A stretch of DNA of 64,000 nucleotides. Source: Pseudoalteromonas sp. H105 (GTDB lineage: Bacteria > Pseudomonadota > Gammaproteobacteria > Enterobacterales > Alteromonadaceae). Of this stretch, positions 37,159 through 45,872 are shown piece after piece (the first letter of the stretch is position 1; each line of letters starts with the position of its first letter). Below the pieces are notes generated by a model. The model worked only from the letters and a program-made list of their open reading frames with translations, was not told where the DNA came from and searched no databases. Both the position numbers and the translations under genes were made by a program. Location of the stretch: NCBI RefSeq assembly GCF_001469215.1, contig NZ_LOFH01000005.1, positions 1-64,000 on the forward strand. Direction: 5' to 3'.

Positions 37159-37617
37159 ATGGAAAATTATCAAATCGATAATCTCGATAAACAGATACTC
37201 TACGCATTAATGGATAATGCGCGTGCCGCCTATGCAGAATTGGCCAAACGTTTTGCAGTAAGCGCAGGCACAATTCATGTCCGCGTTGAAAAAATGAAGT
37301 TGGCAGGTATTATCACGGGAACTCAAGTCACTATCGATGCAAAGCAGCTAGGCTATGACGTATGTTGCTTTATAGGAATTAATTTAAATAATGCACGTGA
37401 TTACCCGCAAACCCTGTTACTTTTAAAAGAGCTTGAAGAAGTAGTTGAAGCTTATTACACCACAGGTAACTACAGTATTTTTATTAAAGTGATGACTCGC
37501 TCAATCGACCACCTACAGGATGTGTTAATTAATAAAATCCAAGCAATTGAAGCAATTCAATCGACTGAAACGCTTATATCACTACAAAACCCGATTAGCC
37601 GCAGCGTAATGCCTTGA
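37159..37617 (+). CDS. asnC: Lrp/AsnC-family transcriptional regulator AsnC
   Basis: A 152-residue regulator with an N-terminal HTH (LDKQILYALMDNARAAYAELAKRF, in parts, then VSAGTIHVRVEKMKLAG) and a C-terminal RAM ligand domain (YDVCCFIGINLNNARDYP). AsnC activates asnA when asparagine is low in enterobacteria. The 188-base divergent gap contains an imperfect palindrome near 37008-37025 (TTTTACCCTGCGGGAAAA) that could be its site. Confidence 0.95.
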   Translation: MENYQIDNLDKQILYALMDNARAAYAELAKRFAVSAGTIHVRVEKMKLAGIITGTQVTIDAKQLGYDVCCFIGINLNNARDYPQTLLLLKELEEVVEAYYTTGNYSIFIKVMTRSIDHLQDVLINKIQAIEAIQSTETLISLQNPISRSVMP

Positions 37618-37668
37618 GGAACTAATTGGCGTATAATCACGCTACTTTAAAGCTAATAGAAAAGGTAA

Positions 37669-38358
37669 ATGATGGAAAACACACGCTTTCACCGCGTTAA
37701 AAATGTATTGGATCGTCGCCAAACAGATTTAACCGTGTGTTTAGAGGATGTGCACAAGCACCATAATTTATCAGCAATTGTGCGTAGCGCTGATGCCGTG
37801 GGCTGCCATCATGTTCATGCCGTATGGCCTGAGAACCAAAAATGGCTGACCAACAATACCTCTGGGGGCAGTAAGAATTGGATTGAAACGCACCTTCACA
37901 AAAATATTGATGGCGCTGTAGATACAATGCTTCACCATAACCCTGACGTACAAATCCTCGCAACAAACTTATGTCCAGATGCTGTGGATTACCGTGAGAT
38001 TGATTACACGAAACCCACTGCTATCATTGTGGGCCAAGAAAAAACGGGGATTTCACCTAAGGCACTCGCCTATGCAGATAAAAATATTATTATTCCAATG
38101 CAGGGCATGGCGCAATCACTGAACGTATCTGTAGCGGCAGCATTGATTCTATTTGAAGCACAACACCAGCGCCTAAAGGCCGGATTATATGATCGTGATA
38201 TGCTAGATGAACGCATAAAACACGCCATGCTATTTGAAGGCTGCCACCCTATAATTGCGCAAAAATGCAAAGAAAAAGCACTGCCATACCCTGCACTTGA
38301 TGAGAATGGAGAAATTGTGGCTGATGAGATTTTTTGGCATACACTAAAACACACTTGA
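37669..38358 (+). CDS. trmH: tRNA (guanosine(18)-2'-O)-methyltransferase TrmH
   Basis: A 229-residue SPOUT-fold methyltransferase that methylates the ribose of G18 in tRNA. Motifs: HNLSAIVRSADAVGCHHVHAVW (split: HNLSAIVRSADAVG, HHVHAVW), AIIVGQEKTGISPKAL and IIIPMQGMAQSLNVSVAAALILFE (in parts), which build the knot and SAM site. Two adjacent ATGs (37669, 37672) are possible starts. It precedes recG, as spoT-trmH-recG do in E. coli. Confidence 0.95.
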   Translation: MMENTRFHRVKNVLDRRQTDLTVCLEDVHKHHNLSAIVRSADAVGCHHVHAVWPENQKWLTNNTSGGSKNWIETHLHKNIDGAVDTMLHHNPDVQILATNLCPDAVDYREIDYTKPTAIIVGQEKTGISPKALAYADKNIIIPMQGMAQSLNVSVAAALILFEAQHQRLKAGLYDRDMLDERIKHAMLFEGCHPIIAQKCKEKALPYPALDENGEIVADEIFWHTLKHT

Positions 38359-38419
38359 TGCCTTGCCTATTCGCACGTAAACTCAAAAACAATCTAAAAA
38401 TTAAAGTGTTGAGCCTATT

Positions 38420-40501
38420 TTGTCAAAGCCCGATTTAAATCGATTTCCGATAACCGAACTAAAAGGTGTTGGGCCAAAATTGGCTGAACGCCTAAAAAAA
38501 TTAGGCATTTTCACTGTACAAGATATGCTCTTTCACTTGCCTCTTCGCTATGAAGATCGCACGCGAATATATGCAATAAATGAATTACAAGCTCACAGCC
38601 ATGTGAGTATTGAAGCCACGATAGAGACTAGCCAAATCACATTTGGCAAACGTCGTATGCTAGTGTGCCAGGTTAACGATGGGACTGGCAGACTTACACT
38701 CAGGTTTTTTAACTTTAGCGCCGCACAAAAAAATGCCATGGATGCAGGGAAAATCATTAGATGTTTTGGTGAGGTGCGCCGTGGCCGTGTTGGCTTTGAA
38801 ATGACCCACCCAGAATATAGCATCAGCGACTCACCCGCAGAGCAAACTAGCGCCAGCACACTGACACCCGTTTATTCTACAACAGAAGGGTTAAAACAAC
38901 TTTCAATTAGAGCATTAAGCGATCAAGCCATTGCACTTTTAGACAAATATCACGTTGAAGAACTGCTACCAGATAAATTTCAACATGCTGGGATGGGACT
39001 AACAGGAGCACTGCATATACTGCACCGACCTAGTAATGACGCCGATATCAGCGCGTTAGAGCTCGGCTCACACCCTGCGCAACAAAGGCTTATTTTTGAA
39101 GAGCTGATTGCACAAAACCTGAGTTTATTAAAATTACGCCAGCAAGGTCAGCAAGTTAAAGCCGTCGGATTAACTCCCTCGAATACGCTAGAGCAAGATT
39201 TTCTTTCGCAACTCCCATTTACACCTACGAATGCTCAAAGCCGAGTAGTGAGCGAAATTAAGCATGACTTACAGCACCCTTATCCAATGATGCGTTTAGT
39301 ACAGGGTGATGTAGGCTCCGGTAAAACCTTAGTTGCCGCATTAAGTGCCCTAACAGCGATAGCACAAGGCTATCAGGTTGCACTAATGGCGCCAACCGAG
39401 ATATTATCTGAGCAGCATGGCATTACATTTTCACAGTGGTTTTCTGCTCTAGGAATAAAAACAGCATGGCTTGGTGGGAAAACCAAAGGCAAAGAGCGAA
39501 CAACCACACTTGAGCAAATAGCATCAGGTGAAGCACAAATGATTGTAGGCACACACGCTTTATTTCAAGAGCAAGTCGTCTTCAACAACCTCGTCCTTAT
39601 TATTATCGATGAACAGCACCGTTTTGGCGTTCATCAACGATTATCGCTAAGAGAAAAAGGTCGCTTTGGCGATTGCTATCCACATCAGTTGGTCATGACT
39701 GCCACCCCAATACCTCGAACCTTAGCAATGACGGCCTATGCCGATTTAGAAACTTCAATTATTGATGAGTTACCCCCTGGCAGGACTCCAATAACAACTG
39801 TAGCTTTGCCCGATCTCAGGCGTGAAGAAATTATCCAAAGGGTTAAAACTGCCTGCACAGAGCAAGGAAGGCAGGTCTATTGGGTATGCACTTTAATAGA
39901 TGAATCTGAGGTGCTTCAGTGTCAAGCGGCTGAAGACTCAGCCTTACAGCTTACCCAGGCACTCCCAGAGCTCACGGTGGGCCTTGTTCATGGCAGAATG
40001 AAGCCAGCTGAAAAACAAGCCATCATGAGCGACTTTAAAGCCGGTAATATTCATGTGTTAGTTGCAACGACTGTCATAGAGGTTGGTGTCGATGTACCTA
40101 ATGCCAGTTTAATTATTATTGAAAACCCAGAGCGTCTTGGGCTTGCTCAGTTACATCAATTACGCGGACGTGTTGGCCGTGGAGCCACCGCTTCCCACTG
40201 CGTATTGCTTTACCATGCACCACTTTCAGCAACCGCGCAAAAACGCTTAGCAGTACTGCGTGATAGTAATGATGGATTTGTTATTGCTGAGCGAGACTTA
40301 GAAATAAGAGGGCCTGGTGAAGTGCTCGGTACCAAGCAAACAGGGTTAGCCGAATTTAAAATTGCCGATTTAAGTCGTGATAAGTATATCTTGAACCAAG
40401 TAAGGCCAATTGCCTCAGAATTGCTTAGAACACACCCTAAATTAGCTGATAAGTTAATTAACCGCTGGTTGGCAGGGAAATCAGATTACGCACTAGCTTA
40501 A
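38420..40501 (+). CDS. recG: ATP-dependent DNA helicase RecG
   Basis: A 693-residue branch-migrating helicase for stalled forks and Holliday junctions. The N-terminal wedge/OB domain opens ITELKGVGPKLAERLKKLGI; the helicase core has VQGDVGSGKTLVAALSA, MAPTEILSEQH, IIIDEQHRFGVHQR (DEQH box), MTATPIPRTLAMT, VATTVIEVGVDVPNAS and LRGRVGRG. Length is normal. The start is TTG; no ATG in frame would give the conserved N-terminus, so this rare start codon is likely real. Confidence 0.96.
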   Translation: MSKPDLNRFPITELKGVGPKLAERLKKLGIFTVQDMLFHLPLRYEDRTRIYAINELQAHSHVSIEATIETSQITFGKRRMLVCQVNDGTGRLTLRFFNFSAAQKNAMDAGKIIRCFGEVRRGRVGFEMTHPEYSISDSPAEQTSASTLTPVYSTTEGLKQLSIRALSDQAIALLDKYHVEELLPDKFQHAGMGLTGALHILHRPSNDADISALELGSHPAQQRLIFEELIAQNLSLLKLRQQGQQVKAVGLTPSNTLEQDFLSQLPFTPTNAQSRVVSEIKHDLQHPYPMMRLVQGDVGSGKTLVAALSALTAIAQGYQVALMAPTEILSEQHGITFSQWFSALGIKTAWLGGKTKGKERTTTLEQIASGEAQMIVGTHALFQEQVVFNNLVLIIIDEQHRFGVHQRLSLREKGRFGDCYPHQLVMTATPIPRTLAMTAYADLETSIIDELPPGRTPITTVALPDLRREEIIQRVKTACTEQGRQVYWVCTLIDESEVLQCQAAEDSALQLTQALPELTVGLVHGRMKPAEKQAIMSDFKAGNIHVLVATTVIEVGVDVPNASLIIIENPERLGLAQLHQLRGRVGRGATASHCVLLYHAPLSATAQKRLAVLRDSNDGFVIAERDLEIRGPGEVLGTKQTGLAEFKIADLSRDKYILNQVRPIASELLRTHPKLADKLINRWLAGKSDYALA

Positions 40502-40520
40502 CAACACCTTCAAGCATAAA

Positions 40521-40542
40521 AAACCCAGCAATTCGGCTGGGC
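40521..40542 (-). terminator. Rho-independent terminator of the porin gene
   Basis: CCCAGC / GCTGGG stem with a 6-base loop, followed on the minus strand by TTTTTTAT. It lies 30 bases after the porin stop and between convergent genes. Confidence 0.8.
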
Positions 40543-40572
40543 TTATTATCAACTATTAAAAGTGACGATAGT

Positions 40573-41502
40573 TTAGAATTTGTATTCGATACCAACACCC
40601 ATGTAATCTTGGTCTACTAAGCTATCCATATCGAAGTTAGAGTAGAAACCAAATACTTTCGTGTTTTTAGTAAGTTTGTGGTCAACACCTGCTGAAATAG
40701 CTGTTTTAGTGTCACCTTGATCAAAGTCGATAACTTGGTATTGTACTTTGAAGGTATTGCTGTTTAGCTTGTAAGCCGCATTGACCAAGTAGCCATCTGC
40801 TTCACTGCTGCCATCTACCTTTTCCTGTGTTTGGTACATTGCGCCTAGTTTAAAGTCGCCTAATTTACCTTGCACAGTAGCACGAACAACATCGTAGCCT
40901 TTCACTTCGCTGTCTGCGGCAACTGATGCATAAATATCGCTTTTCTTAAGGCCTACATCGCCGTAGGTTAAGGCTACTGAGTAACCATTATCACCATCGG
41001 TTGAATCTTCAGCGATATAAGAGGCAAGCACTTTAAATCCATTGAGGTCATTTGACGCGTAAGAGATGCTATCGCCAACACGGTTTTCGCCTTTAAATAA
41101 ATTTTTAAGGTCAGCTTCTAGGTCGTTAAATAAATCGATTTTGCCCTGAGACTGCTTCGTGGCAGTGTCATTTCGGCCAATAACCACTTGACCAAAACCA
41201 CCTTTGATACCCACATACTGGTTGCGAGAAGTAATGTTGTCTTTATCACCTTTTGAATCGGCATCAGATACATCTACGCCAAACTCAAATTTATAAACAG
41301 CTTCAAGGCCGTCTGTTAAGCTTTCAGATCCTTTAAAGCCAAAACGAGAGCTATTACTTTTAATTTCAGTAAATGAACCTTCACCATCATCTGATGATTG
41401 TACAGTAACGTTCGCTTTACCATAAACGTCGACATCTGCTGATGCAGAAAAAGATAAAGCACCCAATACTGTTAGCAACAGACTAGATTTTACAAATTTC
41501 AT
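40573..41502 (-). CDS. Outer-membrane porin (general diffusion type)
   Basis: A 309-residue porin with signal peptide MKFVKSSLLLTVLGALSFSASA and mature start DVDVYGKANV, the standard first strand of 16-stranded trimeric porins. Alternating beta-strands run to a terminal phenylalanine (GVGIEYKF) needed for BAM-assisted insertion. FGFKGSESLTDGLEAVYKFE and AFVGIKG-type loops (here QYVGIKGGFGQVVIGRNDT) match the family. Substrate selectivity cannot be told. It stands alone. Confidence 0.93.
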   Translation of the reverse strand: MKFVKSSLLLTVLGALSFSASADVDVYGKANVTVQSSDDGEGSFTEIKSNSSRFGFKGSESLTDGLEAVYKFEFGVDVSDADSKGDKDNITSRNQYVGIKGGFGQVVIGRNDTATKQSQGKIDLFNDLEADLKNLFKGENRVGDSISYASNDLNGFKVLASYIAEDSTDGDNGYSVALTYGDVGLKKSDIYASVAADSEVKGYDVVRATVQGKLGDFKLGAMYQTQEKVDGSSEADGYLVNAAYKLNSNTFKVQYQVIDFDQGDTKTAISAGVDHKLTKNTKVFGFYSNFDMDSLVDQDYMGVGIEYKF

Positions 41503-41658
41503 ATTAACAACCTCATAATCGCAACAAACTAATTTTCAAAACAGCTGCAGTTTGCCCGCATTTAATGACAGAATTATTACAGCGGAAATATTTCTGCCTT
41601 ATTTGTTTAATAAAAAAGAACAATTAGCGACACGTAACTGTCATAGTTACTCGTTAAG

Positions 41659-42519
41659 CTACTGACCTAGCTTTGGCCCTAACTCAATTAGCAAATTCAC
41701 TAGCTTTTCAAGTAATTGTTTTTGTTCATTATCTTTATGGTAAGCAACAAAAATATCCCTTGAAGTATGTTCAACATCAGGCACTTCAAATAATTCACCC
41801 GCTTCGATGTAGTTTTTTACCAATACATCAGGTATAAACGCACTTCCGCCACATTGCAAAATTAAATCTAATGCAATTCTTCCTGTGCTTGTTCTAAAGA
41901 AAGGTGGTGTACGGCCATTAAACTGGCGAGCATGCCACAGTGAAAATGTAGTTCCCCAGTCAACATAAACATATTTATTATCAAAGAAATTTTCATTTTG
42001 AGCAGTCTCATAGGCACTCACAGGAATGATTGGCAGCTCACAAATACGCTCGACCACCAGCTCATCCACCTTGGGAGGATCAAACAAAATAGCTAAGTCC
42101 AATGTCCGCTCTAACAAAAGTCGAGTGCTTTCTTGTTGTGCTTTAACTTCAGCGATTAAGGAAACGCCTGGCATGGCTGAAACAATATTTGTGATACCAA
42201 ATTGTAAAAACGCATCCCATATATTAGGCGTGCCTGCTAAGCTAACTTGCTTATGCATATTATCAGCCAACGCCACATCTACTTTTGCACGTTGCATACC
42301 TGTAATAATCATTTGCGCGTGAGGTAACAGTCGCTCACCAGGAGCTGTAAGCTGAATATTATTACGTTGGCGAATAAATAAATTTACACCCAACCCCTGC
42401 TCAAGTTGACGTATTCGAAAGCTTACTGCAGACTGTGTTATATATAAGTTTTCAGCAGCTTTACCAAAGTGCCTTGTTCGTACCACTTCTACAAACGTTT
42501 TTAATAAATCGATATCCAA
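41659..42519 (-). CDS. hdfR: LysR-family regulator HdfR
   Basis: A 286-residue LysR regulator. The N-terminal winged HTH (MDIDLLKTFVEVVRTRHFGK, then AAENLYITQSAVSFRIRQLE) is very close to E. coli HdfR, a repressor of flhDC; the rest is the effector domain. The neighbour on the other strand is maoP, as in E. coli, which strengthens the name. Flagellar genes are not in this window, so its role here is inferred from family only. Confidence 0.9.
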   Translation of the reverse strand: MDIDLLKTFVEVVRTRHFGKAAENLYITQSAVSFRIRQLEQGLGVNLFIRQRNNIQLTAPGERLLPHAQMIITGMQRAKVDVALADNMHKQVSLAGTPNIWDAFLQFGITNIVSAMPGVSLIAEVKAQQESTRLLLERTLDLAILFDPPKVDELVVERICELPIIPVSAYETAQNENFFDNKYVYVDWGTTFSLWHARQFNGRTPPFFRTSTGRIALDLILQCGGSAFIPDVLVKNYIEAGELFEVPDVEHTSRDIFVAYHKDNEQKQLLEKLVNLLIELGPKLGQ

Positions 42520-42610
42520 TTATTTATCCTCACGATAAAAATTTCTTGCTTAAAAAATCACACAACTTGTTCCATACTCCTGCATGAAATTAAGGCATGA
42601 GGAAACAGCC

Positions 42611-42985
42611 ATGAGCAATGATATTTCAGTACTTCGTCAAGCATTCGTAAACCAACGTCAGTTCTATGATGATAAAAATTTCCCACGCGGGTTCAGCCGC
42701 AGTGGTAACTTCACACTGCTTGAAGCAAGCATCCTTGAGCAACATGGTGTTATTCTTAATGGGTTATACAACAAAACCCTCGCACCGCAAAATGAAATTC
42801 AAGAACAATTTTTAATGGTCATCAATGGAGAATCTGCACTAAGCAATTCAATTGAAAGAGCATGGTTAAAATACTTAAAGTTAACAACCTGTAAAACCAA
42901 GTTCCATACGTTATTTGGACGCTCAAAAATGGCAGCCCCTGTACCGCAAAGCAAGCTATTTCATTTTGAATCTGACGGGGCTTAA
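42611..42985 (+). CDS. maoP: MaoP (YifE, DUF413), macrodomain Ori organization protein
   Basis: A 124-residue DUF413 protein with FYDDKNFPRGFSRSGNFTL, LEASILEQHGV, ERAWLKYLKL and KFHTLFGRS, clearly related to E. coli YifE/MaoP. In E. coli MaoP acts with a short nearby DNA site, maoS, to organise the Ori macrodomain. I start it at 42611, which has GAGGAAA 8 bases upstream; nine more codons are open. Divergent from hdfR over 91 bases, where a maoS-like site should be sought. Confidence 0.92.
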   Translation: MSNDISVLRQAFVNQRQFYDDKNFPRGFSRSGNFTLLEASILEQHGVILNGLYNKTLAPQNEIQEQFLMVINGESALSNSIERAWLKYLKLTTCKTKFHTLFGRSKMAAPVPQSKLFHFESDGA

Positions 42986-42995
42986 ACCCTGTCAG
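42972..42995 (+). terminator. Hairpin at the end of maoP
   Basis: CTGACGGGG and CCCTGTCAG form a 9-bp stem with one G-T pair and a CTTAAA loop, overlapping the maoP stop codon and followed by TTTATT. A weak terminator is likely. Confidence 0.5.
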
Positions 42996-43099
42996 TTTAT
43001 TGAATAATATCGTAATGTAATTTGCTTTTTTGTGTTTTACCAGTTACAACTTGTACTAGAAGCTGTTATTGCTTAAGTAAATTAGTATCAGGGTGATAC

Positions 43100-44335
43100 G
43101 TGACACGAAAAATTCTAATCATTGAAGACACGCCGACTATTGCAATGGTACAAAAACACATTGCGATAAAAGCCGGTTATGATGTTGATATTGCGGGCTC
43201 ACTTGCGCAAGCAAAAAAATGCATTGAAAATAACAAGTACTTTTGCGCTGTAGTAGATTTTATATTACCAGATGCTCAAAATGGCGAAGCCGTACCATGC
43301 ACTGTTGGTGCAGAAATCCCCACAATTGTAATGACGGGCAGTTTAGATTCTGCGACCCGGGATACCGTTGAAAAGTACCCTATCATTGACTACATCACAA
43401 AAGAAAATAAACAAGCCTATCAATACTTATCTAAGCAACTTTTAAGATTACCAAGAAACGAGAGTATAAAAGTACTCGTTGTTGATGACTCTTCATCCAC
43501 AAGAAGACACATCTCTAACCTTCTCATACGACACAAGTACCAAGTATTACAGGCTGACAGCGGTCACCAAGCTCTGAAAGTGCTTTCCCAAACGCCTGAT
43601 ATAGATGTAATCATTACAGACAATGAAATGCCAAATATGAATGGTGACGAATTATGCAGTGAAATTCGAAGGCTCTACAGTAATGATGAAAAAGCGATTA
43701 TTGGTATTTCAGGTTCTGATGCAGAACACTTATCAGCTCGTTTTTTGAAAAGCGGAGCGAATGACTATTTACGTAAACCATTTAATAACGAAGAGTTTTA
43801 TTGTCGCTTAAGTCAAAACGTCGATATGCTTGAAAATATAGCCACTATTAGGCTGCAAGCAAACTCTGACTATCTGACTAAACTACCTAACCGGCGTTAC
43901 TTTTTTGAAGAAGCTAACAAGTCGTTAAAGCATCTGCAAAAGCAAACTGAAAATTCATCATTGGCAATGATAGACATTGACCATTTTAAATCAATTAATG
44001 ATACCTATGGCCATGATGCTGGAGATGAAGTATTAAAAGGCTTATCAGTCTTTTTTGCTAAACACTTTAAGAAACAGTTAGTGGCACGTTTAGGGGGCGA
44101 GGAGTTTGCAGTTTACTTTGCCGACACACCGGAATCCGAAGCCATACCGCTACTTGAAAAGTTTCGGCAGTTCATTGAGATAAACAGCCCAAAATTCAGT
44201 GCTGAAAAGATTAAGTTCACCATTTCTATTGGCTATGCCCGTGGGCCTGTCTATAAAATAGATGAACTATTAAAACAGGCCGATATAAACCTTTATAAGG
44301 CAAAAGAGTCTGGGCGTAATAAGGTGATTGCTTAA
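43100..44335 (+). CDS. Diguanylate cyclase response regulator (REC-REC-GGDEF)
   Basis: A 411-residue PleD-like protein. Two receivers come first: ILIIEDTPTIAM with Asp53 (AVVDFILPD), and VLVVDDSSSTRRHI with Asp174 (IITDNEMPNMNG). The GGDEF domain has DYLTKLPNRRYF, AMIDIDHFKSINDTYGHDAGD and an active-site GGEEF at 332-336. The residues before it (FKKQ in place of RxxD) lack the inhibitory c-di-GMP site. It should make c-di-GMP, a second messenger for biofilm formation. The start is GTG with AGGG 6 bases upstream. It ends 4 bases into the convergent rarD. Confidence 0.92.
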   Translation: MTRKILIIEDTPTIAMVQKHIAIKAGYDVDIAGSLAQAKKCIENNKYFCAVVDFILPDAQNGEAVPCTVGAEIPTIVMTGSLDSATRDTVEKYPIIDYITKENKQAYQYLSKQLLRLPRNESIKVLVVDDSSSTRRHISNLLIRHKYQVLQADSGHQALKVLSQTPDIDVIITDNEMPNMNGDELCSEIRRLYSNDEKAIIGISGSDAEHLSARFLKSGANDYLRKPFNNEEFYCRLSQNVDMLENIATIRLQANSDYLTKLPNRRYFFEEANKSLKHLQKQTENSSLAMIDIDHFKSINDTYGHDAGDEVLKGLSVFFAKHFKKQLVARLGGEEFAVYFADTPESEAIPLLEKFRQFIEINSPKFSAEKIKFTISIGYARGPVYKIDELLKQADINLYKAKESGRNKVIA

Positions 44336-45255
44336 ACAGCCTTTGCCGGCGCAAGTGTACTTTCTCGCTTGCGCTTTTGTGATTGACGATATGAATCCCA
44401 ACTAAAAATAGCTAGCGCACTCCAAATACAAGCAAACGTCACCATACGCTCATTACTAAACACTTCACCGTACAACATAACCGCTAGAATAAACATTAAG
44501 CTTGGGCCTATGTATTGGAAAAACCCCAAAGTCGAGTACTGTAACCGCTTTGCGGCACCAGTAAAACACAATAAAGGTAGCGTAGTAACTACACCTGCAC
44601 TGACCAATAATAGATTGGTATGCCACTCATTCAGCATTAAATCAGAGCTGGGGGTAGGCGCCATTAACCACCAATATACAAGAGCAATCGGGAGTAAAAT
44701 TACAGCCTCCAACAGTAATCCTGGTAAAGACTCAATAGGCAGTTTTTTTCGTAACAAGCCGTATATAGCAAACGAGCCAGCAAGTGAAAATGCGACCACT
44801 GGAAAGGAGCCAAAGCTCACAAGCTGAATAACCACACCACTAAACGCAAGTACGACAGCAACACCTTGCCATTTACGTAGTTTCTCCCCTAAAAACAGCA
44901 TTCCAAGCAACACATTGAGTAATGGATTAATATAGTAACCCAAGCTAGCATCAAGCATATGGTCATTATTGACAGCCCATATAAACAACCCCCAGTTAAA
45001 CCCGAGCAAAGTCGCTGTAAGCCCTAACATAAGTAGTAGTTTGGGTTGTACAATAACCTGTTTTATTTTATGCCACTGCTGCATGATCGAGACTATGAAC
45101 ACAATAAATAGTACAGACCATACAACGCGATGCATTAATATTTCAAATGCCGAAATATGCTGTAATAATTTAAAGTAAATGGGTGCCAAACCCCACATAA
45201 AAAAGGCCATACAGGCTAAAATAACGCCCTTACGTTGTTCTGGATTTGTTGGCAT
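44332..45255 (-). CDS. rarD: EamA-family transporter RarD
   Basis: A 307-residue inner-membrane protein with about ten hydrophobic segments and the RarD signature FFMWGLAPIYFKLL, HRVVWSVLF, LLGFNWGLFIWAVN and ASLGYYINPLLNVLLG. RarD belongs to the drug/metabolite transporter superfamily; its substrate is not established. Synteny rarD-yigI-recQ is as in E. coli. Confidence 0.93.
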   Translation of the reverse strand: MPTNPEQRKGVILACMAFFMWGLAPIYFKLLQHISAFEILMHRVVWSVLFIVFIVSIMQQWHKIKQVIVQPKLLLMLGLTATLLGFNWGLFIWAVNNDHMLDASLGYYINPLLNVLLGMLFLGEKLRKWQGVAVVLAFSGVVIQLVSFGSFPVVAFSLAGSFAIYGLLRKKLPIESLPGLLLEAVILLPIALVYWWLMAPTPSSDLMLNEWHTNLLLVSAGVVTTLPLLCFTGAAKRLQYSTLGFFQYIGPSLMFILAVMLYGEVFSNERMVTFACIWSALAIFSWDSYRQSQKRKRESTLAPAKAV

Positions 45256-45307
45256 GAGTCTATTCTAAGCATGGAAAAGGCCGCTAGTTTACTCCTCAAG
45301 TGCTGTT

Positions 45308-45763
45308 TTATCCAACTAAATAAGTCCCTGTGCCAAAGGCAATTTGTACACCCAGTTCATTATGAAGTTCCATCCGACATACACAGACTTTATTTCCTGA
45401 GCGAATCAACTTAGCACTGGCGGTAAACTCAGCGCCTTTACCTGGGCGTAAATAGTCGGTTCTTAAATCAATTGTGCCCAGTGTTGATAGCTGTTTTTGA
45501 ATACTGACTACATCAATCGTTTCAAGCTTATCAATGATAGAAGCCGCAGCAAGCATACCACCGACATTATCAAGTACTGCGGAGATAACTCCACCATGCA
45601 GAATTTTTTGCGAAGGATTACCAATAAATACATCCTGCCAAGGAAAGGTTATCTGTGCTTGCTCTGCATTAAGTGATTTAACACTAATTTGTAAAAATTG
45701 ATTAAACGGCATTTGCTCAACAAAAACGTGGGCAACTTGATTGGTTAGCATGGTTTTATTCAT
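45308..45763 (-). CDS. yigI: PaaI/YigI-family thioesterase
   Basis: A 151-residue hotdog-fold thioesterase: LHGGVISAVLDNVGGMLAA carries the catalytic Asp/Asn region and active-site helix, and DLRTDYLRPG is the usual later strand. It would hydrolyse acyl-CoA thioesters. The position between rarD and recQ supports YigI. Acyl specificity is unknown. Confidence 0.88.
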   Translation of the reverse strand: MNKTMLTNQVAHVFVEQMPFNQFLQISVKSLNAEQAQITFPWQDVFIGNPSQKILHGGVISAVLDNVGGMLAAASIIDKLETIDVVSIQKQLSTLGTIDLRTDYLRPGKGAEFTASAKLIRSGNKVCVCRMELHNELGVQIAFGTGTYLVG

Positions 45764-45872
45764 TGTTGTTTTTCACTATTGCAAACTGGTAAGATGAGTA
45801 AAGCACAACTAAAAAGAAAGTGCGATAAAAAGCTCCTATGCAAGGTCGCATAAAAGCTCTAAAATAACCGCG

